DNA of 64,000 bases from Flavobacteriaceae bacterium (GCA_030538275.1 JAUNUH010000008.1:62001-126000); one strand, 5' to 3'. Shown: positions 18,519-28,470, numbered from the stretch's first letter. Notes: generated by a model not told the origin, from the letters alone. Translations and numbers: made by a program.

Positions 18519-20090
18519 TTAAAGATCTTTATTATAAAATGCGCCTTTATTTTCAGTCATTTTCATAGAATCCTTTATAATTCGATAAGAAACATGAACC
18601 AGATTTCGTAATTCTAATAATTGTGGAGACAGTTTGGAATAATTATATAATTCGGTAACCGCCTCAAAGATTTCGCGTTGCTTTTTTGCAGCGAGTTCCA
18701 GACGTGCATGGCTACGAACAATTCCCACCATATCGCTCATTACCTCTTGTAGTTGTTTTCGAAGATAGGTTATCATTACCATTTCTTCTATTACTTTCAC
18801 GCCCTCTTCATTCCATTCAGGAATGTGTTGTATATCTTGATGATTGAATTCGTCTTTTTGCAGTAATTCTACACTTTTCATAGCAGCATTATGCCCGAAA
18901 ACCAATCCTTCTAGCAAAGAATTAGAAGCTAATCTGTTGGCGCCGTGCAATCCAGAATTGGTACATTCACCTACAGAGAATAGATTGGCTATACTGGTAT
19001 GACCGTTGATATCTATATCTATGCCACCCATGAAGTAATGACATGCAGGCACTACGGGAATTGGCTCTACAAAAGGGTCTATTCCTTCTTGCTTGCAAAA
19101 ATTATAAATATTTGGAAAATGTTCCAAAAATCTAGTCTGGTCCATGTGGCGACAATCCAATAAAACATATTCATCTCCAGAAATTTTCATTTCATTGTCG
19201 ATGGCTCTTGCTACAATATCGCGCGACGCCAGTTCACCGCGTTCATCGTATTTATGCATAAAGGTTTTGCCATCTTTGGTAAGAAGTTTTGCCCCATCAC
19301 CACGTACGGCTTCAGAAATCAAAAACAACATACCATCATGTTTAGAATAAAATGCCGTAGGATGGAATTGAATATATTGCATATTAGACAATGTGCCACG
19401 CGCACGATGCACAAAGGCCATGCCGTCACCTGTGGCAATTAAGGGATTGGTCGTGTTTTTATACACATGCCCAGCACCACCTGTCGCCACCAAAGTAATT
19501 TTGGAAGTAATTTTGATAATTTCATCATTTTTTTGATCCAAAACATAAGCACCATAGCAATTCAGCGCCTCGGAATCCCAAGTTTTACCGGGAACGTGAT
19601 GCTGCGTAATCAAATCAATAACATAATGATAATCAAGTATTTGTATGTTTTTTGATTTTTCTGCAGTTTGTAATAATGCTCTCTCAATTTCGAATCCGGT
19701 AATATCCTTGTAATGAACGATTCGGTTTTCTGTGTGTCCGCCTTCTCGCCCCAGTTTTAGGTCGCCTTCTGTATTTCGGTCAAAATTTGTCCCCCACTCA
19801 ACCAATTCTCTAAATCGGTTGGGACCTTCTTTTATGACCATTTCGACAACCTTTGGATTGTTTTCACCATCACCGGCACGCATGGTGTCATCGATATGTT
19901 TCAAAAAATTATCTGTTGAAAAATCTGTAACTACGGCCAATCCGCCTTGGGCATATTTGGTATTACTTTCGTCTTCATCAGCCTTGGTTACGATTACAAT
20001 TTTGGCGTCTGGCAATTGTTCAGAGATTTTAATTGCATAGGACAATCCCGAAATTCCCGAGCCGATAACAAGAACATCTGCTGATATCAT
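18519..20090 (-). CDS. nadB: L-aspartate oxidase
   Basis: NadB is the FAD enzyme that oxidises L-aspartate to iminoaspartate, the first step of NAD synthesis. The 523-residue protein has the dinucleotide motif VIGSGISGLSYAIK, the GREGGHTENRIVH and FHPTAFY segments of the fumarate-reductase/aspartate-oxidase fold, GANRLASNSLLEGLVFG near residue 390, and the C-terminal helical domain. The motif set points to aspartate oxidase rather than succinate dehydrogenase, and nadC next door supports this. Confidence 0.96.
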   Translation of the reverse strand: MISADVLVIGSGISGLSYAIKISEQLPDAKIVIVTKADEDESNTKYAQGGLAVVTDFSTDNFLKHIDDTMRAGDGENNPKVVEMVIKEGPNRFRELVEWGTNFDRNTEGDLKLGREGGHTENRIVHYKDITGFEIERALLQTAEKSKNIQILDYHYVIDLITQHHVPGKTWDSEALNCYGAYVLDQKNDEIIKITSKITLVATGGAGHVYKNTTNPLIATGDGMAFVHRARGTLSNMQYIQFHPTAFYSKHDGMLFLISEAVRGDGAKLLTKDGKTFMHKYDERGELASRDIVARAIDNEMKISGDEYVLLDCRHMDQTRFLEHFPNIYNFCKQEGIDPFVEPIPVVPACHYFMGGIDIDINGHTSIANLFSVGECTNSGLHGANRLASNSLLEGLVFGHNAAMKSVELLQKDEFNHQDIQHIPEWNEEGVKVIEEMVMITYLRKQLQEVMSDMVGIVRSHARLELAAKKQREIFEAVTELYNYSKLSPQLLELRNLVHVSYRIIKDSMKMTENKGAFYNKDL

Positions 20091-20150
20091 CTCATTTTTA
20101 ATTTAATTGCTAATGTATGAAAAGTCTAAAATTAAGTTTATACAAACTGC

Positions 20151-20531
20151 TTAGCTAGCTGGAAACATTTTTATCAATTTTTCAGCGTCTTGTGAATTTC
20201 GCTGAATAAATACTTTACGTCGTTTTCCGTCTTTTAATTTGAATAAAATTCCCAATATCTGATGTTTTTGAACAAAATCTATTTCTTCAAAGTCTAATTC
20301 AGATTTTACCGAAAGTTTTGTAAGTGATAAATATAATAAAATAATGTTCAGTAATGCAAAAATCAACCAAAGCCATTTTAACATATCTTCCTGATAATTA
20401 AATAATAAGAAGAAAATAACAGCATTTGTCAAATTGAGAATAAATACAAATCTTAGCAGGTAAACCATACTTTTGTTCTGGTCTTGAAAAATGATTTTTT
20501 TCCGTTTCTTATCGATTTGGAGACTTTGCAT
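20151..20531 (-). CDS. Small membrane protein of unknown function between hemE and nadB
   Basis: A 126-residue protein with two adjacent membrane helices (about 24-44 and 50-70), basic N-terminus and a C-terminal soluble part with KHQILGILFKLKDGKRRKVFI, which has the look of a small beta-rich domain. No family is recognised. It starts 12 bases after the hemE stop, so it is probably transcribed with hemACDE, and nadB follows 60 bases on. A link to heme or NAD metabolism is only a guess from position. Confidence 0.65.
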   Translation of the reverse strand: MQSLQIDKKRKKIIFQDQNKSMVYLLRFVFILNLTNAVIFFLLFNYQEDMLKWLWLIFALLNIILLYLSLTKLSVKSELDFEEIDFVQKHQILGILFKLKDGKRRKVFIQRNSQDAEKLIKMFPAS

Positions 20532-20543
20532 AATCCAATGTGC

Positions 20544-21569
20544 TTACTTTTTGTAATTCACAACGGCTTCTATAAAAGCTTTTGCATTTTCTACCGGAAC
20601 ATTAGGCAAAATACCATGACCCAAATTGGCAATATATTTATACGTACCAAAATCATCAATCATTTCTTTTACCATTTCTTGAATTTTTTCTGGTGGAGAA
20701 AGCAATCTCGACGGATCAAAATTTCCCTGTAAGGTTTTCTTGAATCCCGTCAAATCACGTGCGGTTTGTGGTCGGATCGTCCAATCTACGCCTAGCGCAG
20801 ATGCATTGGAACGGCTCATTTCTTCTAGCGCAAACCAGCAACCTTTTGCAAATACAACTACAGGAACTTGCTCATATAATGCGTTGACAATCTGCTCGAT
20901 GTACGGATACGAAAACTCCAAATAATCATTCGGTGAAAGCATTCCACCCCATGAATCAAAAATTTGAATCACATCTGATCCATGGTTTATTTTTTCTTTT
21001 AAATAATGAATAGTGACGTCGGTAATTTTTTGTAATAAATCGTGTGCAGCAGCCGTATTTGTAAATGCAAAGGCCTTGGCTTGATCAAAGTTTTTGGAAC
21101 CCTGGCCTTGAATTGCATAGCAAAAAATTGTCCATGGAGAACCCGCAAAGCCAATTAATGGAATTTCATCGTTCAGTCCTTTTTTGGTGAGATCCAAAGC
21201 ATCAAATACATATTGTAACTCTTCGTTCAAATTTCCCGTTCGGATTTTTTCTACATCACCCGCGCTTCGTACAGGATTTTCTAACCATGGTCCAACATTG
21301 GGTTTCATTTCAAAGGGAAGTCCCATAGCCTGGGGTACAACCAATATATCTGAAAAGATAATTGCGGCATCCAATGGAAATCTACGTATAGGTTGTAAGG
21401 TAATTTCAGAGGCAATTTCTGGGGTTTGGCATCGGGTAAAGAAATCGTATTTATCGCGCAAAGCAATGAACTCTGGCAGATATCTGCCTGCCTGGCGCAT
21501 CATCCACACAGGTGGTCTATCAACTTCTTCACCACGAAGTGCTTTCAACAATAAATCATTTTTTGGCAT
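20544..21569 (-). CDS. hemE: Uroporphyrinogen decarboxylase
   Basis: HemE removes four carboxylates from uroporphyrinogen III to give coproporphyrinogen III. The 341-residue protein has the N-terminal [16 protein letters not shown] signature with the key Arg, an [15 protein letters not shown] segment with a substrate-binding Asp, [16 protein letters not shown], and a C-terminal [11 protein letters not shown]. All are standard. Its first 14 bases overlap the hemD 3' end, so the two are translationally coupled. Confidence 0.97.
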   Translation of the reverse strand: MPKNDLLLKALRGEEVDRPPVWMMRQAGRYLPEFIALRDKYDFFTRCQTPEIASEITLQPIRRFPLDAAIIFSDILVVPQAMGLPFEMKPNVGPWLENPVRSAGDVEKIRTGNLNEELQYVFDALDLTKKGLNDEIPLIGFAGSPWTIFCYAIQGQGSKNFDQAKAFAFTNTAAAHDLLQKITDVTIHYLKEKINHGSDVIQIFDSWGGMLSPNDYLEFSYPYIEQIVNALYEQVPVVVFAKGCWFALEEMSRSNASALGVDWTIRPQTARDLTGFKKTLQGNFDPSRLLSPPEKIQEMVKEMIDDFGTYKYIANLGHGILPNVPVENAKAFIEAVVNYKK

Positions 21570-22242
21570 TGAAATGAATTTTAATTAAATTTATAAGTGA
21601 TTCAAGATCAGCGTTTTTTGAAAAAATCACATCTCTATCAAAGGTTTTACGAGCTGCTTGTGCCGTAGTTTCACCAATGGCAAAAATAACGGCTTTTTCG
21701 GGAATGGCATATTGTTCATCATATGATTTAACTCCCGATGGGCTGAAAAATGCCACTGCGTCATAATTTTTATTGATTTCAACGCTTTTGGAGTGGGTAG
21801 AATAAGTAGTTATTTCGTGTAAATGATGCCCAAGTTGCTTCAATCCATCGGGTATGGTATCTCTTCTGATTTGGGAACAGAAAAATGTAAAATAGGTTGG
21901 AAGTTTAATATTTATTTCTATAAAATTTAGTAATTCTTGCGCTGTTGGTGCAGTAAAAATCACGTTATTTCCACGGTTTTGCAAGATTTCTTCTGATGTT
22001 TTCCCAACACAATAAAAACTTCCTTCTAATCGGAATTCAGAAATTAATTTTGCCGATCTGGCACTGGTAAGAATGAAATGTTGGCAATCCGGATAAATCT
22101 GTGTCTTAACTTTTTCGGAATCAAAAATTTGTGTTTGAATAAAATCGTAACTTTCAATATCAAAATCCTTTCCCTCTGAATCCAAATAGGGAGGTTGAAA
22201 ATATTTTGTAAACAAAATAAACGGCTTTTTATCTTGAGACAT
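21556..22242 (-). CDS. hemD: Uroporphyrinogen-III synthase
   Basis: HemD closes and inverts ring D of hydroxymethylbilane to form uroporphyrinogen III. This family is poorly conserved; the call rests on the fold-type signature [14 protein letters not shown] and [12 protein letters not shown] near the C-terminus, on the 228-residue length, and on its place between hemC and hemE. It lies 15 bases after hemC and overlaps hemE by 14 bases. Confidence 0.93.
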   Translation of the reverse strand: MSQDKKPFILFTKYFQPPYLDSEGKDFDIESYDFIQTQIFDSEKVKTQIYPDCQHFILTSARSAKLISEFRLEGSFYCVGKTSEEILQNRGNNVIFTAPTAQELLNFIEINIKLPTYFTFFCSQIRRDTIPDGLKQLGHHLHEITTYSTHSKSVEINKNYDAVAFFSPSGVKSYDEQYAIPEKAVIFAIGETTAQAARKTFDRDVIFSKNADLESLINLIKIHFNAKK

Positions 22243-22257
22243 TGGAAGAAAACTGAA

Positions 22258-23172
22258 TTATTGTAAACTCTTTTTCACTTCTAGAATCAATCGATCCGCA
22301 CCTTGTGCAATGCACTTTTCTGCCATTTCAATACCATAAGCAATCGGATCCTCTACAAAGCCCGTGTGTGTAATTTCAATTTTTTTAGAACCGTCTAAAT
22401 TGAGAACGGCAGCTTCAAAATGCACTTTTCCCTCATGGGATATTTCTGCATATCCCCCGATTGGAGCAGTACAACCGCCTTGCAGTTTTCGCAGAAAAGA
22501 CCTTTCAATCGAAGCAGCTTTAGCGGCATTTTCATTGGAAATCACACTCAAATCCAGATCTTTTCTTGTTACCACACCTACAATTCCTTGTGATGGTGCC
22601 GAAATCATGTTTTCCAGATACATGTATTGCAAACCTTTGTCGTGAAGTTCAGAAATAATTTCACTTCGCTCTAGGCCAGCAGCAGCAAAAATAGCTGCAT
22701 CCCAAGCGTTGTCTAGTAATTTTTGAATTCTGAGTTGCACATTTCCTCGTAAATCAACTACCTCATCTTGGGGAAATTCACTCAACCAAAATGCTTTTCT
22801 ACGCAAACTACCCGTTGCTATAATTCTTTTTTCCTTTTGTAAGATGCTTTTATCTTTGAATACCAGAATGTCCTTGTGATCTCCTCTAGGAAGACATGCC
22901 GTAAGGTGTAGGCCGTGGGGCAGTTGTGTTGGCACATCTTTCAAGCTATGAACAGCCAGGTCTATTTCATTGTTAATCAAAGCTATATCTAGAGCTTTTG
23001 TAAAAACACCTGTGATTCCGATTTCATAAATGGGTTGTTTTAGCTTCAAATCACCCTCAGAAACTATACTTATTATTTCCGTTTTGAAACCTTGTAATTC
23101 AAGTAATTTTTGTGTTTCGAGCGCTTGCCACATGGCCAAAGGGCTGCTGCGTGTTCCTATCTTCAGTATCAA
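22258..23172 (-). CDS. hemC: Hydroxymethylbilane synthase (porphobilinogen deaminase)
   Basis: HemC links four porphobilinogens into hydroxymethylbilane on a dipyrromethane cofactor. The 304-residue protein shows IGTRSSPLAMWQA at the start, DLAVHSLKDVPTQLP, GSLRRKAFWLSEFP, and the cofactor-binding cysteine in LQGGCTAPIGGYA near residue 235. It overlaps the hemA stop by four bases, as expected for a coupled operon. Confidence 0.97.
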   Translation of the reverse strand: MILKIGTRSSPLAMWQALETQKLLELQGFKTEIISIVSEGDLKLKQPIYEIGITGVFTKALDIALINNEIDLAVHSLKDVPTQLPHGLHLTACLPRGDHKDILVFKDKSILQKEKRIIATGSLRRKAFWLSEFPQDEVVDLRGNVQLRIQKLLDNAWDAAIFAAAGLERSEIISELHDKGLQYMYLENMISAPSQGIVGVVTRKDLDLSVISNENAAKAASIERSFLRKLQGGCTAPIGGYAEISHEGKVHFEAAVLNLDGSKKIEITHTGFVEDPIAYGIEMAEKCIAQGADRLILEVKKSLQ

Positions 23173-24404
23173 TTTTCTAAATCTAAATGAAAAATTTTAT
23201 TTACCAAGTCTATGACATCGTTGGCAGACTCGGGATGATTCATGATATGAGCTGCAAATTGATTGGTCATTTTCTGGATTAACCGTTCAGACAAAGGGTC
23301 TTTGCCGTTTAATGGGATATCTTTTTTTATCAATTGTTTTTTCTCATGTTGTTTCAAGAATTCCATGCGGTAGCGGAAAGCTTCTATGGCGGGTACAAAT
23401 TTTCGGGCTTCTATCCAATCTTCAAACTCCCACATTTTCAATCGAATAATGGTTTCTACTTTAGGAATTTCTGATTTTCGGTTTTCGAGTGTACGACTTA
23501 TTACACGAGAAAGTTCATCTACATTTACCACTTTAATTTTCTCATTGGCTACATCTGCGGCCACATTTTCTGGAATTGATAAATCGATGATGAGCATTTC
23601 ACGATTCGGCATCATTTGCGTGGTGACGGTAGGTTGTGGTGCGCCGGTAGCTACAATCAAAATGTCGGTTTCTTGTAGGATTTCTGGCAAATCTTCGATA
23701 GCACGAGAGGTTAATTGAAGTTTATTACTTAAATCTTCTGCCTTTTCAGCCGTGCGGTTTACAACCGTAATTTGATTGTTATCAGAATGTTTTACCAGAT
23801 TTTCACAGGTATTACGACCGATTTTACCCGTACCGAACAAAACAATTTTTTTATGGTTGAAATCAGGAACATTTTGAATAATGTATTGCACTGCAGCATA
23901 AGAAACAGATGTTGCTCCGTCGCTCAAAGAAGTTTCATTTTTGATTTGTTTACTGATTTGAATGGCAGTGTCCATAATGCGTTCCATGCAGGCATTGGAT
24001 GTCCCTTTTTTCTTGAAAAGTCTGAAGGCCTTTTTCATTTGAGATAATACTTCAAAATCGCCTAATATTTGACTTTCGATGCCGGTAGAAACACGAAAGA
24101 GATGGTGTATAGCCACTTTTGCGGTTTTCACAAAAGTGATTTTTTTGAATAAATCTAAATCTCCTCGTACTTGTTCACAATAAATTTCTTGCATATCCGA
24201 AACACTTTCGCCAAAAAAATATATTTCGGTACGATTACAAGTAGATAGTATGAAAAAATCTTCTATTTGCTTGCTCCTTGCCTTTTCTATGAATTCATCT
24301 GCATATGAATCAAAAAAAGCAAATCGACCCCGTGTTTCAACATCTGCTTTTTCGTAACTGATGCCAATCACATGAAAATTATGGAGTTGATTGTGATAAA
24401 ACAT
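23169..24404 (-). CDS. hemA: Glutamyl-tRNA reductase
   Basis: HemA reduces glutamyl-tRNA(Glu) to glutamate-1-semialdehyde with NADPH, the committed step of the C5 heme pathway. The 411-residue protein has the catalytic Cys in LSTCNRTEIYFFG near residue 50, HHLFRVSTGIESQILGD, the NADPH-binding FGTGKIGRNTCENL and a C-terminal dimerisation helix region. It is the first gene of the leftward hemACDE group, which has the enzymes from glutamyl-tRNA to coproporphyrinogen except hemL and hemB. Confidence 0.96.
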   Translation of the reverse strand: MFYHNQLHNFHVIGISYEKADVETRGRFAFFDSYADEFIEKARSKQIEDFFILSTCNRTEIYFFGESVSDMQEIYCEQVRGDLDLFKKITFVKTAKVAIHHLFRVSTGIESQILGDFEVLSQMKKAFRLFKKKGTSNACMERIMDTAIQISKQIKNETSLSDGATSVSYAAVQYIIQNVPDFNHKKIVLFGTGKIGRNTCENLVKHSDNNQITVVNRTAEKAEDLSNKLQLTSRAIEDLPEILQETDILIVATGAPQPTVTTQMMPNREMLIIDLSIPENVAADVANEKIKVVNVDELSRVISRTLENRKSEIPKVETIIRLKMWEFEDWIEARKFVPAIEAFRYRMEFLKQHEKKQLIKKDIPLNGKDPLSERLIQKMTNQFAAHIMNHPESANDVIDLVNKIFHLDLEN

Positions 24405-24421
24405 TTTTTAATAAAGATTTA

Positions 24422-24429
24422 CAAAATTA
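24422..24429 (-). promoter_or_regulatory. Candidate -7 promoter box TAATTTTG for hemA
   Basis: TAnnTTTG match on the minus strand, 17 bases before the hemA ATG in the 108-base gap after rarA. A convincing -33 element was not seen. Confidence 0.4.
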
Positions 24430-24512
24430 CGAAGAATTTGGCAGAATGGAATATGATTTAAATTATAAGATGGGGGATGAAGCAGATGCTAGATATGTTT
24501 TTGTATTTTTAA

Positions 24513-25802
24513 TTAATAGTCATATTTATTTTTCCATCGTTCTTTTAAAAATTTACGGTCGATTTCTTCATGATTGTTTTTACCAGGTTCGTACAACTTT
24601 TGTCCTGAAATTTCTTTTGGGAGAAACTCAATATCCACAAAGTTCTTTTCAAATTCGTGCGCATATTGATAATTTTTGCCGTATTCCATATCTTTCATGA
24701 GCTGGGTAGGTGCGTTGCGCAAATGCAAGGGTACAGCCAAGTCGCCAGTTTGCTTCACCAGTTGTTGTGCCTCTCGTATGGCCATATAGGTTGAATTACT
24801 TTTAGGTGAATTGGCTAAATATACAGCGCATTGTGACAAAATTATCCTAGCCTCTGGATAGCCAATCGTAGTGACCGCTTGAAAACTGTTATTGGCCAAA
24901 ATCAAGGCGGTAGGATTTGCATTTCCTATATCTTCTGCCGCCAAAATAAGCAATCGCCTTGCTATGAATTTCAAATCTTCACCACCCTCTATCATGCGCG
25001 CCAACCAGTACACCGCAGCATTGGGATCGCTACCCCGTATAGATTTGATGAAAGCAGAAATGATGTCGTAATGTTGCTCACCGCTTTTGTCGTACAAGGC
25101 AATATTTTGTTGTATTCTTTCTTTTACAATTGCATTGTCGATGACGATTTTTTCTTGTGCAGATAGACTATTTACCACCAATTCCAACCCATTCAACACC
25201 TTGCGTGCATCCCCGCCAGAATAGCGTATCAAAGCCTCAGTTTCATTGACAATAATTTGTTTTTGACTCAAAAATTTATCCTTTTCGATGGCGTTTTGAA
25301 TCAATTGTTCCAAATCTTCGCGCGAAAGTGGATTCAGCGTATAGACTTGGCAACGAGATAAGAGAGCTGGAACAATCTCAAAACTCGGATTCTCGGTAGT
25401 GGCACCAATCAGTGTGATATATCCTTTTTCTACCGCGCCGAGTAAAGAATCTTGTTGAGATTTGTTGAAACGATGAATTTCATCGATGAAAAGAATCGGA
25501 TTTTTACCCTCTGAAAATAAGGTTAAATTCATTGCCTTTTCAATCACTTCGCGCACTTCTTTTACCCCGCTAGATATAGCAGATAGCGTGTAAAATTGTC
25601 GCCCAGAATGCTCGGAAATGAGTTGAGCCAAGGTGGTTTTGCCTGTTCCCGGAGGCCCCCAGAAAATCATAGATGCCAACAAACCGGCATCCAGCATAGC
25701 TTTGATGGGTTTGTTTTCTGCTAAAAGATGCTTTTGATTGATGTATTCTACAATTGATTTGGGACGCATTCGCTCTGCCAGTGGTACTGTCATGAATTTC
25801 AA
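24513..25802 (-). CDS. rarA: Replication-associated recombination protein A (MgsA/RarA AAA+ ATPase)
   Basis: RarA is a AAA+ ATPase related to clamp-loader subunits that acts at stalled replication forks. The 429-residue protein starts with PLAERMRPKSIVEYINQKHL, then Walker A GPPGTGKTT, Walker B LFIDEIHRFNKSQQD, sensor-1 GATTENPSFE, the arginine-finger region LLSRCQVY and the C-terminal tetramerisation domain ending near the PGKN segment. All core motifs are intact. An ATG nine bases after the first one is an equally plausible start. Confidence 0.96.
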   Translation of the reverse strand: MKFMTVPLAERMRPKSIVEYINQKHLLAENKPIKAMLDAGLLASMIFWGPPGTGKTTLAQLISEHSGRQFYTLSAISSGVKEVREVIEKAMNLTLFSEGKNPILFIDEIHRFNKSQQDSLLGAVEKGYITLIGATTENPSFEIVPALLSRCQVYTLNPLSREDLEQLIQNAIEKDKFLSQKQIIVNETEALIRYSGGDARKVLNGLELVVNSLSAQEKIVIDNAIVKERIQQNIALYDKSGEQHYDIISAFIKSIRGSDPNAAVYWLARMIEGGEDLKFIARRLLILAAEDIGNANPTALILANNSFQAVTTIGYPEARIILSQCAVYLANSPKSNSTYMAIREAQQLVKQTGDLAVPLHLRNAPTQLMKDMEYGKNYQYAHEFEKNFVDIEFLPKEISGQKLYEPGKNNHEEIDRKFLKERWKNKYDY

Positions 25803-25989
25803 TAATTTTATTCATTCAATGGAAAATCATAATCGACTATAAATCATAAATTTACGAGCATTTTCAAAACTTTTTCCAATGCGTAAAGATACAAAACGGA
25901 TTGAATAGATAGGAATATGAATCCGAAGGCATAAGTTGTTTTTTGTGCTTCTTTATCATTTTTTTATTTATGCAATTGAATCTAAAAAA

Positions 25990-26022
25990 CTAGCCGCCTC
26001 GAATATGGAGACGGCTATTAAT
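25990..26022 (-). terminator. Terminator after the 75-residue membrane protein gene
   Basis: Stem TAGCCG-x-CTC/GAG-x-CGGCTA with one mismatch (about 25991-26018), with T-rich sequence following in the minus direction. Confidence 0.65.
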
Positions 26023-26048
26023 CTTTTTTTATGAAGCTGATTCTGTAA

Positions 26049-26276
26049 TTATTTACGACCGCCTCTAGCAATGATTGCAACGAGCAATAATAGCACCAAT
26101 GCGCCTATAATCAAGTACATAGGATTGGTGTACCACTCTTCTGTTGTTGTTTCTTTGGTAACATTGATGTCCACATCTGGCAAAACATCCTCTTGCGCAA
26201 ATGCTAATGGTGAAGCCAAAAACATAATCAATAATGACCAATAATAATTTCCTCTGTTTAAAATTTGATTTTTCAT
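26049..26276 (-). CDS. Small single-pass membrane protein of unknown function
   Basis: A 75-residue protein with a signal peptide (cleavage after SPLAFAQ), a short acidic external segment (about residues 29-47) and one C-terminal membrane helix (about 50-70) ending in Arg-Gly-Gly-Arg-Lys. The layout is that of a small type I membrane protein. I start at the ATG at 26276; upstream extension would add a non-signal-like lead. Its own terminator follows. Confidence 0.55.
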   Translation of the reverse strand: MKNQILNRGNYYWSLLIMFLASPLAFAQEDVLPDVDINVTKETTTEEWYTNPMYLIIGALVLLLLVAIIARGGRK

Positions 26277-26371
26277 AATATAATTTTTTAAATTTAATTT
26301 AAAATTAATACAAAATTTCATGCCAAAACGTTAAAGTTGGAAATTCTTTCTTAAAATTCAATTTAGGAAAA

Positions 26372-26743
26372 CTATATTTTGATAAGATAAATAAAAACAA
26401 GAGCAGCATAAGCAAAGCCAACCGCAAAAGTCACCGCACCAGCCGAAATATCTTTGATAAATCCAATACGGTCATGGAAATCTGGATGAATGAAATCACA
26501 TGTTTTTTCTACGGCGGTATTCAAACTTTCGACAGAAAGAATCAAACCAAAGCACAATAGTTGAATAGCCCACTCCAGCGAAGAAATTCTACATAAAACT
26601 CCTATAATTACGAACAAAACGGCAAAGCTAAAATGTACTTTTACAGCGTTTTCTGTTTTAATCAAGAGAAAAAATCCTCTGATGGCATAGCCCAGACTTT
26701 TCCATCTATCTACAAAAAAATTGTCTTTGGGATGCTGATGCAT
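26372..26743 (-). CDS. dgkA: Diacylglycerol kinase family protein (DgkA type)
   Basis: A 123-residue membrane protein with three helices. The family signature is ESLNTAVEKTCDFIHPD, then DRIGFIKDISAGAV, matching the DgkA/undecaprenol kinase family active site (Glu of the ES-N-TA motif and the KD-SAGAV segment). Family members phosphorylate diacylglycerol or undecaprenol at the inner membrane; which substrate applies here cannot be told. Its start is one base after the upstream lipoprotein gene, indicating an operon with the two lipoproteins. Confidence 0.9.
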   Translation of the reverse strand: MHQHPKDNFFVDRWKSLGYAIRGFFLLIKTENAVKVHFSFAVLFVIIGVLCRISSLEWAIQLLCFGLILSVESLNTAVEKTCDFIHPDFHDRIGFIKDISAGAVTFAVGFAYAALVFIYLIKI

Positions 26744-26744
26744 A

Positions 26745-27401
26745 TCAAGGCATTTTGGGATATATTCTACTAATTCGGTTTTTGTAATAGTCTGATTCTG
26801 AATCTAATGATTTGTCATAAAGAAAATACTTAGAAGTGTTTGATTTCAGATTTATTTCTTGATAGGCCGGAATACGGTCGGTAGAATTTTCTAATAATAC
26901 TACAATCGAATCGTTTTTGAAATAAGCGTCTTCTACCCAATAGGAAGGGCCGTAAAACAGCAATCTTTCAGACTTTTTCTCGGGAATATTTACCAAAACT
27001 ATTTCCTGGTCTGGATTAATTACCAATAATCCTTTATCATCAAACCCCCACTTATAGCTGTCAATATCTACATACATGGTAGAATCTGCATTATAAATCA
27101 AAAAATCCTTGTAAACAGGATTGAAATTTTTATTCCAAATCGGAATCGTTGTCGATTCTGTACGAACAAGCTTAAAACTTTCTTCTGTAGAAAAATTTTC
27201 TGCCCTTATGGTAGCCACATTTTTGTTGTAATAATCCATCCAGTTGTCAAGCACAGCCGTGCTATAGGTTGCGGTCTTTTTAACCGACAGAGAATCAGAC
27301 TTTTCCGTAGGTAAAGCTACATCAGAAATCGTATCTTCTTTTTTGTCACAACTTTGGATTAAAAGGAATGTAAGGAACAGTATGGTAACTTTTTTGAACA
27401 T
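26745..27401 (-). CDS. Lipoprotein of unknown function
   Basis: A 218-residue predicted lipoprotein: signal peptide MFKKVTILFLTFLLIQSC with the lipobox Cys at 18, then an acidic linker and a beta-rich body (KWGFDDKGLLVINPDQEIV, SERLLFYGPSYWVEDAYF). An upstream ATG in frame would overlap the preceding gene and would not start with a signal peptide, so I use 27401. It sits between a DUF4349 lipoprotein and the dgkA-like gene, all leftward, with spacings of 34 and 1 bases. No family recognised. Confidence 0.65.
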   Translation of the reverse strand: MFKKVTILFLTFLLIQSCDKKEDTISDVALPTEKSDSLSVKKTATYSTAVLDNWMDYYNKNVATIRAENFSTEESFKLVRTESTTIPIWNKNFNPVYKDFLIYNADSTMYVDIDSYKWGFDDKGLLVINPDQEIVLVNIPEKKSERLLFYGPSYWVEDAYFKNDSIVVLLENSTDRIPAYQEINLKSNTSKYFLYDKSLDSESDYYKNRISRIYPKMP

Positions 27402-27435
27402 GATTAAATGTTTTTCTCGTTTATGTAATTCGTTT

Positions 27436-28257
27436 TTAGGATTGGTTTCGTCGTTTTCTACGCAACCATTTTGCAAAGAAATAAATAAATAAACCAAAAA
27501 GAATGATAAATGGCCAGATATTCACTAAACCAACAAAAAACCAAATAAAATTGTTCCATCCATTTTTGAATCCATTGAGAAATTGTTGACCAAATCTATT
27601 CCCAACACTGGTTTTTTCATAATAACTCAGGTTCAAAGTTGAAAACTGTACTTGTTGAGTAATATATTTTAATCTGCCTTCGATGGATTCTATATCTGCC
27701 TGTAATTCACCTATTTGCTTTTCAATCTCCAACATTTCAGAAACGGTTTTTGCCTTGGAAAGTAATTCTAAATATCGCGCTTCTAATTCTTTTTTGGTTT
27801 TGAGCCTGGCGTTGATATCAACATATTCTTCCGTAACATCCTCTACACCAACTTCTTTGTGATCAAAATGTGAAACCCCTTGCGAAAGGTCATTTACAAA
27901 TGCGTCAAAAAACTGTTTCGGTAGCCGTATCTCAGTATTATAGGTTTTGCGATCATGAGAAATGTACGAATTATCATTCGAAACGTAGGCTTGATATTTG
28001 GTTACCAATTCTAGAATTTCTGCATGCTTTTTATCTACATCTCCCGTTTGAAAGGAAAAATTTCCACGTTTGATAAGCATTTGCTCCGTAATCACAGCTT
28101 GAGAACCGTCGGTATCCCGAGAATCTAGTTGCGCCTTTTGGGTCGCAATCTCTTCATGGTAAAAAGTGGTTTCGCCAGTGCTTTGGTTTGCGTTGCCACC
28201 CCCACCACAACCGTTGAGAAAGACCACCAAAAAAAGCGAGAGAATTATGGGTTTCAT
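27436..28257 (-). CDS. DUF4349 domain lipoprotein
   Basis: A 273-residue protein with a lipoprotein signal (MKPIILSLFLVVFLNGCGG), a periplasmic DUF4349 domain (about 45-215), a coiled-coil hairpin inside it (about 135-190: KTKKELEARYLELLSKAKT, EIEKQIGELQADIESIEGR) and one C-terminal membrane helix (about 238-262) with a basic end. The order lipid anchor, DUF4349, membrane helix is the usual layout of the family. Its function is unknown. An ATG nine bases upstream (28266) is an alternative start. Confidence 0.8.
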   Translation of the reverse strand: MKPIILSLFLVVFLNGCGGGGNANQSTGETTFYHEEIATQKAQLDSRDTDGSQAVITEQMLIKRGNFSFQTGDVDKKHAEILELVTKYQAYVSNDNSYISHDRKTYNTEIRLPKQFFDAFVNDLSQGVSHFDHKEVGVEDVTEEYVDINARLKTKKELEARYLELLSKAKTVSEMLEIEKQIGELQADIESIEGRLKYITQQVQFSTLNLSYYEKTSVGNRFGQQFLNGFKNGWNNFIWFFVGLVNIWPFIILFGLFIYFFAKWLRRKRRNQS

Positions 28258-28394
28258 TAGTATCATTTTATTATGCGGGTTTTAATTATTATTATTCATT
28301 TGCACCAAGTTATCAAACGTAATTGCAAGCAAAAATATTTGAAAAGACGCAACAATTCTCTTCAATTTTTTGGGTTTAAATTTTATCCAAATCA

Positions 28395-28470
28395 CCAGCA
28401 AACAGCTCCCCCGCTACGGGCAAAGCTTCGGTATTAGCCGATGTCTCCCCTGTGGTGTGGGAATATTGAT
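28395..28470 (-). repeat. REP-like palindromic element (single copy in window)
   Basis: GC-rich hairpin-forming block inside AT-rich intergenic DNA. Its general form on the minus strand (CAGGGGAGACATCGGC, then AGCGGGGGAGCTG) resembles the short intergenic repeats scattered through Bacteroidota genomes, recalled from general knowledge. Only one copy lies in this window, so the call cannot be proven here. Confidence 0.35.
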
